Source: Geodermatophilaceae bacterium NBWT11
GTDB lineage: Bacteria; Actinomycetota; Actinomycetes; Mycobacteriales; Geodermatophilaceae
Length of the DNA stretch: 64,000 nt
Reading direction: 5' to 3'
NCBI GenBank assembly: GCA_014218215.1
Contig: CP043652.1
Span: forward strand, 3,286,001-3,350,000
This document shows positions 23,931-32,200 of the stretch, in pieces. Each line of letters starts with the position of its first letter. The first letter of the stretch is position 1. A program made the position numbers and the translations under genes. The notes beneath the pieces were generated by a model. The model saw nothing but the letters and a program-made list of their open reading frames with translations, was not told the origin of the DNA and did not search any database.

Positions 23931-25133
23931 TTGAGCGAACTGCAATCGGCTCTCGACGGCCTCCTCGGCGAGGACCTGCACGACCTGACGAGCGGCCAGA
24001 CCCTGGACCGGACGGCGCTGCTCGTCGCCGCACGCAACCGGTTGGACGCGGAGGTCACCCGCACCGTTCGGCACGCCGAGCTCACCCAGGCTGCCGAGCA
24101 CGACGGGCTCCGGTCCATGAGGTCCTGGCTCATCGGGCACGTCCGGTTGTCCGCCGGCGAGGCGCAGCGGATCGTGCGGTCGGGCCGCGCCCTCGAGCAC
24201 CTCCCGGCCCTGGCTGCGGGGTTCGCGGCCGGCGCGGTGACCGCGGCCCAGTTCGACGTCGTCGCCTCCGCGGTCGGGGAGTCCGAGCGCGCCCGGGCCG
24301 ACGAGCAGGGCATCGACCTCGCGCCGTTCGACGAGGCGTGGACCGCTGTCGCCGTCGAAGAGACGCACCAGACGCTCACCGTTGCCGTCCGGGCGTTCGC
24401 GGACGCCCTCGACCCCGACGGCGCCGAGCCCGACCCCACCGAGGAGCGTCGGCTGTCGATCGCCCAGCACGCCGACGGTACCGTCACCGGCCGGTTCGAC
24501 CTCGACGCCGTCGGCGGGGAGAAGGTGCGCGCCGCGATCGAGTCGATCGTCCAGGCCAACCGCCCGAAGGGCGACCTGCGCACCCGCACCCAGCAGAACG
24601 CCGACGCGCTGGTGCAGCTGTGCGACAACCAGCTCGCGGCGGGCGACCTGCCACTGCTGCGGACGGTGAAGCCGCACGTCGTCGTCACCATCGGCATCGG
24701 CGACCTCGTCGACCCGGCCACCGGCGCCGGGACGTCGACCACCGGCTTCGGCGCCGTCATCTCGGCGGCACGGGCTCGGTGGCTGGCCTGCGATGCCACG
24801 GTCTCCCGGGTGGTGATGGGGCCTGACGGCGCCCCGCTCGACCTCGGCCGCGAGCACCGGGTGGTCAATGCGGCGCTGCGACGGGCGGTCGTGCAACGGG
24901 ACAAGGGCTGCGTCTTCGCCGGGTGCACCGCTCCGCACCACTGGGCCGACGTCCACCACCTCGTGCACTGGATCAACGGCGGCGCGACCTCGCTGGAGAA
25001 CTCGGCCCTGCTCTGCGAACTGCACCACACGCAGGTGCACCACGGCTTCGAGGTCGGGCGAGAACCCGGTGGACGATGGCGCACCTGGCGCCCCGACGGC
25101 ACCGAGATCGTCCACGAACCCCTGCTGGTCTGA
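23931..25133 (+). CDS. DUF222 (13E12-type) protein with C-terminal HNH nuclease domain
   Basis: The 400-residue protein has the DUF222 domain over about residues 30-300 (SWLIGHVRLSAGEAQRIVRSGRAL, AAGAVTAAQFDVVA). The C-terminal HNH motif has paired cysteines and histidines: DKGCVFAGCTAP, WADVHHLVHWINGGATSLENSALLCELHH. The start is TTG at 23931, six bases after GAGGAGG. The function of the family is unclear. It is repeated in many actinobacterial genomes and is often linked to mobile DNA. Here a LexA box overlaps the promoter. The location directly beyond attR is noteworthy but it lies outside the island. Confidence 0.93.
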   Translation: MSELQSALDGLLGEDLHDLTSGQTLDRTALLVAARNRLDAEVTRTVRHAELTQAAEHDGLRSMRSWLIGHVRLSAGEAQRIVRSGRALEHLPALAAGFAAGAVTAAQFDVVASAVGESERARADEQGIDLAPFDEAWTAVAVEETHQTLTVAVRAFADALDPDGAEPDPTEERRLSIAQHADGTVTGRFDLDAVGGEKVRAAIESIVQANRPKGDLRTRTQQNADALVQLCDNQLAAGDLPLLRTVKPHVVVTIGIGDLVDPATGAGTSTTGFGAVISAARARWLACDATVSRVVMGPDGAPLDLGREHRVVNAALRRAVVQRDKGCVFAGCTAPHHWADVHHLVHWINGGATSLENSALLCELHHTQVHHGFEVGREPGGRWRTWRPDGTEIVHEPLLV

Positions 25134-25236
25134 GCCCAGGCGCGGCTACGCTCCCCACCTGCACGTCCCTCGACGATGGCCCCGGCGCGCCGCGAAGCGC
25201 CGTCCCGATGAACCCGGAGAGCACCCCCGCGCGCCG

Positions 25237-25752
25237 GTGACCGGCCCGCGGCTCACCCCACCCCGCGAGCTCCGCCGTCAGCGCCGGCCCGGATCGCATC
25301 CCTGCTGGGACCACCTGGTGGTCGCCCCGCTGTGGCCCCTGCACGGCGTCAACCTCGGCACGCTGCTGCGCACCACCGACGCGGTCGGTGCCTGCCTGGC
25401 CGTCCCGAAGCTGCCGTGGGTGCCGGAGGCGCTGGCCCGAGGCAACACGCTGCGCCGACCGACCTGCGTGCACTGAACCGGCGACCAGCTCACCTGGCTG
25501 GTCCGGCAACGTGCAGCGGACTCGCACGTCGTCGGCGTCGAGCTCACCGACGAGTCGGTGCGGCTCGGCGACCTGCCCGCCGCCCGGCGGCGGACCGTCG
25601 TCGTGCTCGGCCATGAGCAGACCGGCATCCCGGCCGACGCGCTGGCCCTGGTCGACCTCGCAGTGGAGATCCCGATGGTCGGCATCGGCTCCAGCCTGAA
25701 CGTCGCCGTCGCCGGGTCCCTGGTGCTCTACCGGCTGGCCGGCCTCGTGTGA
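25237..25752 (+). pseudogene. TrmH/SpoU-family RNA methyltransferase, interrupted by one TGA
   Basis: The frame from GTG 25237 to 25752 reads as a SpoU-type 2'-O-ribose methyltransferase. Motif 1 is NLGTLLRTTDAVGA, motif 2 is VVVLGHEQTGIP and motif 3 is IPMVGIGSSLNVAVAGSLVLYRL. A single in-frame TGA at 25474-25476 interrupts it, immediately after TCVH where relatives usually have Trp (TGG). Everything else is intact and in frame. It is either a recent nonsense mutation, a sequencing error or, less likely, a readthrough. As it stands, the C-terminal SAM-binding knot would not be made from the upstream start. Confidence 0.75.
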
Positions 25753-25756
25753 CCGG

Positions 25757-26167
25757 TCAGCCGGCAGAGGTCTCCTCCAGCTCGGCCAGCACGGCGGCGG
25801 TGAGGGCCTCGACGTCGTCTGCGGACGGGGCGATCTCCGAGCCCACCGCCAGACCCAGTACGGCGGTCGCGGCGTCGTACCTCGCCACCGTGCTGGCCGG
25901 CAGCTGCCCATCGCACATCAGGCCGTCGGTGACCAGCTCCAGTTCGTTGAGCGGGGTGCCCTTCTTCCCGGCCAGTCCTCGGGTGCGGTGCACGAACCGG
26001 CGGTCCAGGGCCAGCAGCACCGCCGAGGCGAAGCGGGGCTCCAGGGCGTCGCGCTCCGGGCCGGCAGGCACGGCGCGGAAGGTCGCCAGCTGACCGGCGA
26101 CGTCGGTGCGGGCCGCGTCGATCTCGGCGGCGGTGAAGGAGTTGCGACCGAGCACGGGGATCTCCAC
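25757..26167 (-). CDS. conserved actinobacterial protein of unknown function
   Basis: The 136-residue product begins with GTG (VEIPVLGRNSFTAAEIDAAR). It follows the pattern of a widespread actinobacterial family: an N-terminal IPVLGxxxFT, a central ALDRRFVHRTRGLAGKKGTPLNELEL and an acidic ending EALTAAVLAELEET. No function is established for it. The start codon is set by alignment of the IPVLG motif to the N-terminus of relatives, as I remember them. It is convergent with the TrmH pseudogene and divergent from the lipoprotein gene. Confidence 0.75.
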   Translation of the reverse strand: MEIPVLGRNSFTAAEIDAARTDVAGQLATFRAVPAGPERDALEPRFASAVLLALDRRFVHRTRGLAGKKGTPLNELELVTDGLMCDGQLPASTVARYDAATAVLGLAVGSEIAPSADDVEALTAAVLAELEETSAG

Positions 26168-26290
26168 GACGGGACGACGACGCGCGGAACCTACCGCCGT
26201 CCGACGGTGGCCGGACCCCCGCAGCGCCCTGACAGCTGTCTCCCAGGCCTCGGACCGATCCTGGCGGTGGACAGCGGAGCAGGGGGGCGG

Positions 26291-27082
26291 ATGAGGTCGA
26301 GGTCGTTCGTGGTGCTGGCCCTGGCGGCCGCAGTCAGCCTGCTCGCAGGGTGCACCGGAGGTGACGAGAGCACGGCAGCTCCGGCCGCGACCACCACGGC
26401 GGCCGCCGCGTCCACCGGTGCCGCCGCCCCGGTGACCAGCACCAGCACGGCGGCCTCGGCACCGGTGACGTCCGGCACGGGCTGCGCGCCCGTCGGGAAC
26501 GGGGTTCCCGCCGACGCCGCCAGCGCACCCACCCTGGATGTCGACGGTGACGGGCGCGCCGACACCGCCTGGCTGGAGGGGAACACCTCCACCGCCGTCG
26601 TGGTCGTCGGCGTCACCACGGCGAGCGGGGCGACGTTCTCGGCCGACTACAGCTCGGCGAGCCCCGTCAGCCGGCAGATGCTCATCGCCGACGTCGACGG
26701 GGCCGGCACCATCGCCGCCATCGTGTCCGACGGCCGGACGGCCAGCCTGTTCTCCGTCTCCGTGTGTGCGATGGTCCCGGCGCTGAACGTGCAGGGCTCG
26801 CAGTACACCTTCGACCTCACCGGGACCGGCGGCACCGGTGTCGGGTGCTCCCGGGTGGCCGGCGAGCCGAGCACCGAGCTGGTCGGACTGCAGCTGGACC
26901 AGGACGCGGACGGTCAGCCCGTCAGCATCACCCGCACCGCCGTCCTCCTCGACGGGACGACGGCCACCAACGGCGCCAGCGACACGATCGACGTCGCCGG
27001 GGACCCCACCGGTCCGGCGGTCGCCTCCGCCACCCGGATCAGCTGCGGGGACCTCGTCTCGACCGTGCACGCCTCCAGCTGA
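26291..27082 (+). CDS. secreted lipoprotein with Thr/Ala-rich linker
   Basis: The 263-residue product has a lipoprotein signal peptide, MRSRSFVVLALAAAVSLLAGC, with the lipobox LLAGC. A low-complexity Thr/Ser/Ala linker covers residues about 24-65. The remaining part has a segment resembling an FG-GAP/VCBS-like repeat (LDVDGDGRADTAWLEG). Two cysteines in VSVCAMV and GVGCSRV could form a disulphide. It would be anchored to the outer face of the membrane. No function is recognised. It starts at ATG 26291 and is monocistronic. Confidence 0.75.
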   Translation: MRSRSFVVLALAAAVSLLAGCTGGDESTAAPAATTTAAAASTGAAAPVTSTSTAASAPVTSGTGCAPVGNGVPADAASAPTLDVDGDGRADTAWLEGNTSTAVVVVGVTTASGATFSADYSSASPVSRQMLIADVDGAGTIAAIVSDGRTASLFSVSVCAMVPALNVQGSQYTFDLTGTGGTGVGCSRVAGEPSTELVGLQLDQDADGQPVSITRTAVLLDGTTATNGASDTIDVAGDPTGPAVASATRISCGDLVSTVHASS

Positions 27083-27097
27083 GATCAGGCGCGGTGC

Positions 27098-27496
27098 TCA
27101 GCCCTGGGGGGAGTGGACCGTGTCGGCCTCGATGGTGAGGATCAGCCGCTGCTGGTCGCGTCCGCCGTACCAGGGGTAGGGCCCGCCCAGGTACTTCTGC
27201 GCCAGTGCCTCGATGTGCTCGACCGCGCCGTCGGCGGTGATGTCGACGACCCGACCGCGGACCCCGTAGTAGCGGGCCGGGGCCTGTGGGTCGGCGATGT
27301 TCAGCGCCACCCGCGGGTCGCGCTCCATGTTCTTCACCTTCTGGAACCCGGCGACGGTGTTGATGACGATCCGGCCCGCGTCGTCGGTGGTCACCCACGT
27401 CTCGGTCATCTGCGGCCCGCCGTCGGGCATCAGCGTCGCGATGAAGCAGGGCGCGGGGGAGCGGAGCAGCTCGAGCAGTCCGGCAGGCAGGTCCAT
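27098..27496 (-). CDS. PPOX-class (F420/FMN) flavoprotein
   Basis: The 132-residue protein is a split-barrel pyridoxamine-phosphate-oxidase-like domain: FIATLMPDGGPQMTETWVTTDDAGRIVINT, VKNMERDPRVALNIADP, YYGVRGRVVDI. The conserved K-x-x-N-x-x-x-x-P-x-V pattern is typical of actinobacterial F420-dependent members (TIGR03618-type). It probably reduces a small molecule with reduced F420, though FMN cannot be excluded. It is convergent with the lipoprotein gene and divergent from the cobalamin-binding protein gene. Confidence 0.87.
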   Translation of the reverse strand: MDLPAGLLELLRSPAPCFIATLMPDGGPQMTETWVTTDDAGRIVINTVAGFQKVKNMERDPRVALNIADPQAPARYYGVRGRVVDITADGAVEHIEALAQKYLGGPYPWYGGRDQQRLILTIEADTVHSPQG

Positions 27497-27514
27497 GAGT
27501 CGACGCTACGCACC

Positions 27515-27520
27515 TACCGT
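27515..27520 (+). promoter_or_regulatory. -10 element of a probable leaderless promoter
   Basis: TACCGT (TAnnnT) ends six bases before the GTG at 27527. The same spacing to the start codon occurs at 57138 and 58459 in this window. It supports the second of two adjacent GTG codons as the start and implies a leaderless mRNA. Confidence 0.4.
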
Positions 27521-27526
27521 GGGGTG

Positions 27527-28423
27527 GTGCGCCTGGTCTCGCTCCTCCCGTCCGCCACCGAGATCGTCGACGCGCTCGGGTTGTCCGGTGACCTGGTCGG
27601 GGTCAGCTTCGAGTGCGACCAGCCGCCGGGGATCCGAGAGCGCGCGGGCGTCGTCGTGGGCGGGCTGGACACCGTCGGGCTGTCCCCGGGGGAGATCGAC
27701 GCCGCCGTCCGGGCCCGCGTGGCTGCCGGGGAGGACCTCTACACGCTGCACGCCGGTGCGCTGGCCGAGCTCGCCCCCGACCTCGTCATCACCCAGGACC
27801 TCTGCCAGGTCTGCGCGCTGCCCGCCGGTGCGGTCACCGACGCCCTCGCCCACCTGGGGACGACGGCCGACGTGCTCACCCTCGACCCGCACACCCTGGA
27901 CGACGTGCTGGCCACGATCACCGCGGTCGGTGCCCGGGCGGGCGTCCCGGACCGTGCCGCCGAGGTCGCCGACGCACTCCGGGCCCGGTTGGCCGCCGTG
28001 GCCCGTGCCGTCGCAGGACGCCCGCGACCCCGCGTCGCCGTGGTCGAGTGGGTGGACCCGCCGTTCACCGCCGGGCACTGGGTGCCCGACCTGGTCACCG
28101 CCGCAGGCGGGGAGCCCGTGGGCGCGGTCGCCGGCACCCGCAGCGTGCCGACCACCTGGGACGCGATGGAGGCCGGGGACCCCGAGGTCGTGCTGGTGGC
28201 GCCGTGCGGGTTCGGGCTCGAGGCTGCAGTCGAGCAGGCCCGGGAGGTCGCCGCGCACCTGCCCGGACGCACCGTGTGGGCGATCGACGCCGACGGGCTC
28301 GTCGTCCGGCCCGGACCGCGACTGGTGGACGGGGTCGAGGCGATCGCCTCGGTGCTGCACCCCGGCGCCGTGCCGGCGTCGGCCGCGGTGGCCCTGGTCG
28401 CCGGCTCACCCGCGCAGCGGTGA
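27527..28423 (+). CDS. BtuF-like cobalamin-binding protein without signal peptide
   Basis: The 298-residue protein matches the periplasmic-binding fold of BtuF/FepB-type proteins: LVSLLPSATEIVDALGLSGDLVGVSFECD at the start, ITQDLCQVCALP in the middle and VPTTWDAMEAGDPEVVLVAPCGF later. It lacks a signal peptide and no ABC genes are adjacent, so it belongs to the cytoplasmic cobalamin-binding group. A role in cobalamin handling is inferred from the family. The start at GTG 27527 is favoured by the -10 spacing. Its end overlaps the convergent DUF2786 gene by 18 bp. Confidence 0.8.
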   Translation: MRLVSLLPSATEIVDALGLSGDLVGVSFECDQPPGIRERAGVVVGGLDTVGLSPGEIDAAVRARVAAGEDLYTLHAGALAELAPDLVITQDLCQVCALPAGAVTDALAHLGTTADVLTLDPHTLDDVLATITAVGARAGVPDRAAEVADALRARLAAVARAVAGRPRPRVAVVEWVDPPFTAGHWVPDLVTAAGGEPVGAVAGTRSVPTTWDAMEAGDPEVVLVAPCGFGLEAAVEQAREVAAHLPGRTVWAIDADGLVVRPGPRLVDGVEAIASVLHPGAVPASAAVALVAGSPAQR

Positions 28424-29647
28424 CCGTCCCGACCCCAGGTCGGCCCGGTCGGCGGCCTGCCGGCCGGCGTGCCAGCCGGCCGGGTCGACGGTGCGCCCAC
28501 GCCTGACCCGCAACCGCGGGAACAGCTCCTCGACCCGTTCGGCGACCGCCTCCTCTCGCCGGGCCAGCACCGGCACCAGCGCCGACCCGTACTCCCCGGC
28601 CGCCTCCCGGGTGGCCCGCTCCCGGGCCTCGGTCAGCCGCTCGCCCACCCGGGTCGCGTAGGAGTAGAGGAAGCCGCGTCGGAACACCGCCGCCCGGGTG
28701 TGGGCACTCCCGCCCCGGGTCGCGTCGGCCAGTGCGCGGGTGGCCTGCAGCAGCAGCGAGGTGAAGAGCAGGTCGACCAGCTCGAGGTCGACCGGCTGCC
28801 CCACGACCGTGGCGATGCCCAGGTCGGGCAGCAGCACCACCCGGGCGCCGTTGGCCGTGGCGACCGCCTGCAGGAGGTGTGCCTTCGGCTTGGCGTACGG
28901 GTCGTCCAGGTGCAGGCGGCGGGCGACCACCCCCGCCTCGGCACCGGCCGGCCGACGGTCGGCCAGGACCGCGGCGTCGATGGCGTGCCGGCTCATCAGC
29001 TGCTGGGCCTTCGCGGTGAGCGCGTCGGCCTCCTCGGGGAACTCGGTGCGCTCGGCCTTCGCCAGCAGCCCGCGCACCCGGCCCAGGACCTTCTCGTCCA
29101 CCGGCCCGGCCGGCACGGCCGCGCCCTCGACACGGCGCTGCGGCCAGCCGGCCGGGGTGGGCAGGAGCTGCTCCAGCGCCGGGAGCTGCAGCAGCAGCGC
29201 GAGCAACCGGACGACGTCCCGCCAGGCGGTGGCCGGCTCGACCCCGGTGGAGCGCCACCAGCCGGGCAGACCCGTCGTCGTCCCCAGTGCGTCGAGCTGG
29301 TCGACCCACTCGCGGGGCGCCCGCCGGGCCGCACCGCTGGACGAGGCCTCCGCGGTGACCACGGCAGCGGCGAGCTTGCCGGCCCGCTGGCTGAGCCGGC
29401 GCCGCGCGACGTGGGCGACGTCGGAGGGCTGCCACCCCCGGCCGTAGAGCGTCGTGACCGCATCGGCCAGGGAGCCGGGCACCTCGGGCAGGTCCAGGTC
29501 GGGGGAGAGCCCGGCGAGAGCCGTGGTCAGCGCGTCGAGCACCTCGACCGGGACGTCCTGCTGTCGTGCGGCCCCGACGGCGTGGGCGAACACGACCGAC
29601 GGGTCGTCCTCGGGAGGACGGCGGGAGGTCCGCCACGGGGTGCGCAT
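28406..29647 (-). CDS. DUF2786 domain protein
   Basis: The 413-residue protein contains a DUF2786 motif at about residues 190-230 (VRGLLAKAERTEFPEEADALTAKAQQLMSRHAID). A conserved C-terminal region follows, with SAHTRAAVFRRGFLYSYATRVGERL. The N-terminal half is helical and Arg-rich. The function of the family is unknown. It is a single gene starting at ATG 29647, with a tail-to-tail overlap of 18 bp with the cobalamin-binding protein gene, so the two transcripts would be antisense at their ends. Confidence 0.82.
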   Translation of the reverse strand: MRTPWRTSRRPPEDDPSVVFAHAVGAARQQDVPVEVLDALTTALAGLSPDLDLPEVPGSLADAVTTLYGRGWQPSDVAHVARRRLSQRAGKLAAAVVTAEASSSGAARRAPREWVDQLDALGTTTGLPGWWRSTGVEPATAWRDVVRLLALLLQLPALEQLLPTPAGWPQRRVEGAAVPAGPVDEKVLGRVRGLLAKAERTEFPEEADALTAKAQQLMSRHAIDAAVLADRRPAGAEAGVVARRLHLDDPYAKPKAHLLQAVATANGARVVLLPDLGIATVVGQPVDLELVDLLFTSLLLQATRALADATRGGSAHTRAAVFRRGFLYSYATRVGERLTEARERATREAAGEYGSALVPVLARREEAVAERVEELFPRLRVRRGRTVDPAGWHAGRQAADRADLGSGRSPLRG

Positions 29648-29748
29648 GCCGGTCAGCCTGCCCGTCGGGTCCGACACCGGACACCCCGCGGGGCGGGTCT
29701 GTGGACGACGGCCCGGGCTGTGGACACCCGGGCCGTCGTCGGGACCGA

Positions 29749-30603
29749 CTACTTCACCGGCGCCTGGTTGAACCCGGTCAGCAGCATGTGGCCGGCGTCC
29801 ACCGGGATGGTCACGCCGGTGACGGCCGCCGCCAGCTCGGAGTTCAGGTACAGCGCGGTGTTCGCGATGACCTCCGGCGACAGGAACGTCATGCCCTTGA
29901 GCGCGTGGAAGTGGTACCCGCCCTCCAGCATGTCCGCCTCGGTGCCGCCCTCGTGCCCGGCGAACATGTCCCACGCACCCTGGTGGTCGGTCATCGGCGT
30001 CTTGATCGCCCCCGGGTTGATGGAGTTGCAGCGGATCCCGTGCGGGGCCAGCTCCAGCGCGATGTTCTTCATCAGCCCGATCACGCCGTGCTTGCTGGAC
30101 ACGTAGTGCGCGTAGTCCGGTCCCGGCTCCAACCCGTTCACCGACGACGTGATCACGATCGAGCCGCTGCCGCGTTCGATCATGTGCGGGGCGATCGCCT
30201 TGGCCGACTTCCAGACGCCGGTCAGGTTGGTGCCGATCATGTCCTCCCACGCCTCGTCGGTGATCTCCCAGAACGGGGCCTGGGTCCAGATGCCGGCGTT
30301 GGCGATGAGGATGTCGATCTTCCCGAACTCGGCGATGCCGCGGCTCACGGCGTCGTCCATCTGCTGTTGCGAACGCACGTCGGCGGTGACCGCGATCGCG
30401 CGCCGGTCCAGCGCCTCGACCTGGCGGACGGTCTCCGCGAGGTCGTCCTGGGTGGCCATCCGGTAGGGCACGCTGGCGATCTGGTCGGCCATGTCGACCA
30501 GGACGACGTCGGCGCCCTCCTTCGCCGAGACCAGTGCGTGCGCCCGGCCCTGGCCGCGTGCGCCGCCGGTGATCAGGGCGACCTTGCCGTCGAGCAGTCC
30601 CAT
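29749..30603 (-). CDS. mycofactocin-coupled SDR oxidoreductase
   Basis: The 284-residue short-chain dehydrogenase has TGGARGQGRAHAL as glycine motif and Y-x-x-x-K in AHYVSSKHG. It also has the long insertion DLAETVRQVEALDRR after the second strand that marks the mycofactocin-coupled SDR group. Members keep their nicotinamide cofactor bound and pass electrons to mycofactocin instead of exchanging NAD. The substrate, probably an alcohol, is unknown. It lies 29 bp downstream of a second such SDR, and both are divergent from an MftR-like regulator. Confidence 0.88.
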   Translation of the reverse strand: MGLLDGKVALITGGARGQGRAHALVSAKEGADVVLVDMADQIASVPYRMATQDDLAETVRQVEALDRRAIAVTADVRSQQQMDDAVSRGIAEFGKIDILIANAGIWTQAPFWEITDEAWEDMIGTNLTGVWKSAKAIAPHMIERGSGSIVITSSVNGLEPGPDYAHYVSSKHGVIGLMKNIALELAPHGIRCNSINPGAIKTPMTDHQGAWDMFAGHEGGTEADMLEGGYHFHALKGMTFLSPEVIANTALYLNSELAAAVTGVTIPVDAGHMLLTGFNQAPVK

Positions 30604-30632
30604 GTTGTTCTCCTCCTGGTGGGTGGGGTGGG

Positions 30633-31460
30633 TCAGAGCTGGCCGCCGGCGTCCACCACGTGGGTGGTGCCGGTGACGTAGCGGCCGTCGTCGGAGACGA
30701 GGTAGAGGACGGCGTTGGAGATGTCGACGGCCTCGACGGCCGGGATCGGCAGCTTGTTCAGCGTCAGCGCCGCCTCCTCGAAGTCCGCCCGGGTCGGGTG
30801 CTCCAGGTCGGGGCGGAAGAGCTTGTAGGTGGGCTCGTTGAGGATCATGTCGGTGGCCACCGTCGTCGGGTGGATCGTGTTGACCCGGATGCTCTGCGGG
30901 GCCAGCTCCTTGGCCAGCACCTTCGCGAACATGACCAGGCCCGCCTTGGCCGCGGAGTAGTGCGCGGTGTTCGGGTTGGCGTAGATCGCGGCCAGCGAGC
31001 TGGTGATGACCACCGAGCCGCCGCGCCCGCCGGCGATGACGTGCGGGACCGCCGCCTTGACCGTCTTCCAGACGCCGGTCAGGTTGACGTCGATCATCGT
31101 CTGCCAGGTCTCCTCGTCCATGTCCAGCGTGGACGCGGGGGTGGAGATGCCGGCGTTGGCGAGCACGACGTCGAGCCGGCCCAGCTGGGCCACGCCGTCC
31201 GCGACGGCCTTCGTGAGGCCGTCGAGGTCGCGGACGTCGACCTGGCTGGCCACGATCCGGCGGTCCAGCGCCTCGACCTGGCGGACGGTCTCCGCGAGGT
31301 CCTCGGGGGTCGCGGTGGGGTAGGGCGTGGTCTCGATCTGCCGGCAGGCGTCGACGGCGATGACGTCGGCGCCCTCCTGGGCCAGTCGCAGCGCGTGGCT
31401 GCGGCCCTGCCCGCGGGCGGCTCCGGTGACGAAGACGACCTTCCCGTCCATGCGACCCAT
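30633..31460 (-). CDS. mycofactocin-coupled SDR oxidoreductase
   Basis: The 275-residue paralogue of the next gene has TGAARGQGRSHAL, the mycofactocin-type insertion EDLAETVRQVEALDRR, NAGI and the active-site AHYSAAKAG. Identity with its neighbour is high in the insertion (QVEALDRR in both), which suggests tandem duplication. It starts at ATG 31460 with GAGAGGA upstream. The pair probably forms an operon controlled from the 103-bp divergent region shared with the TetR-type gene. The mft biosynthesis genes are not within the window. Confidence 0.88.
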   Translation of the reverse strand: MGRMDGKVVFVTGAARGQGRSHALRLAQEGADVIAVDACRQIETTPYPTATPEDLAETVRQVEALDRRIVASQVDVRDLDGLTKAVADGVAQLGRLDVVLANAGISTPASTLDMDEETWQTMIDVNLTGVWKTVKAAVPHVIAGGRGGSVVITSSLAAIYANPNTAHYSAAKAGLVMFAKVLAKELAPQSIRVNTIHPTTVATDMILNEPTYKLFRPDLEHPTRADFEEAALTLNKLPIPAVEAVDISNAVLYLVSDDGRYVTGTTHVVDAGGQL

Positions 31461-31563
31461 GTCGGTTCCTCTCCTCGGTGTGTGATCTGGGTCGCAGGTT
31501 ATGGCACTGGGTGTCACAACGGAAGGGGATCGTTCCCACCGACCGGTGCGGCACCATCGGAGC

Positions 31564-32145
31564 GTGACCACGGGGGAACGCGGCGGACGGCCGGCGGCCA
31601 CGTCGGCGCACGAGCTGGCCGGGGTCGCGCAGGACCTCTTCCTCTCCCGCGGGTACGAACGGACCAGCATCGACGACGTCGCTGCGGCCGCGGGCATCGG
31701 CCGACGGACCTTCTTCCGGTACTTCGCCACGAAGGCCGACGTGCTCTTCCTGGAGTCCCCGGCCGACGTCGCCCGGCTGCGTGCGGCCCTGGATGCCGCG
31801 CCGGCCGACGAGCCGGTCGCTGCCGCGGTGCGCCGCGGGGTGGTCGCCGCCCTCGCCGTGGCGCCGGGGGACGAGGTCTGGGCCCGCCAGCGGGCGCAGC
31901 TCATCCTCGAGGTCCCGGCGTTGCGGGCGTACGCGCACACCACCTTCGACGCCTGGCGGGCTGCTGCGGCGGACTTCACCGCCCGGCGGCTCGGACTGCC
32001 CGCGGACGACGTGGTGCCGGTGGCCGTCGGCCACGCCGCGCTGGCCGCGTCACTGGCCGCGCACGAGCACTGGATCGCCCACCCCGACAGCGACCTCGGC
32101 GAGGTGCTGACCCGGGCTGCGGAACTGCTGGTCCCCGACCTCTGA
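31564..32145 (+). CDS. TetR-family regulator, MftR-like
   Basis: The 193-residue protein has a TetR helix-turn-helix at about residues 12-60 (AQDLFLSRGYERTSIDDVAAAAGIGRRTFFRYFATKADV). Its effector domain has ILEVPALRAYAHTTFDAWRAAAADFTARRLG, which resembles the mycofactocin-system regulator MftR. MftR of mycobacteria responds to acyl-CoA ligands and controls the mft operon. Divergence from two mycofactocin-type SDRs supports this. I use GTG 31564; the frame is open to ATG 31501, but the extra residues look non-coding. Confidence 0.8.
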   Translation: MTTGERGGRPAATSAHELAGVAQDLFLSRGYERTSIDDVAAAAGIGRRTFFRYFATKADVLFLESPADVARLRAALDAAPADEPVAAAVRRGVVAALAVAPGDEVWARQRAQLILEVPALRAYAHTTFDAWRAAAADFTARRLGLPADDVVPVAVGHAALAASLAAHEHWIAHPDSDLGEVLTRAAELLVPDL

Positions 32146-32200
32146 GCGGTTCTGTCGGATCTCCCCGCTACGGTCGCCGCCCACCGACCCGGGAGGCTGC

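Noticed and set aside
27497-27526. A cobalamin riboswitch before the BtuF-like gene
   Set aside because: The divergent intergenic space is about 30 bp, far too small for the element.
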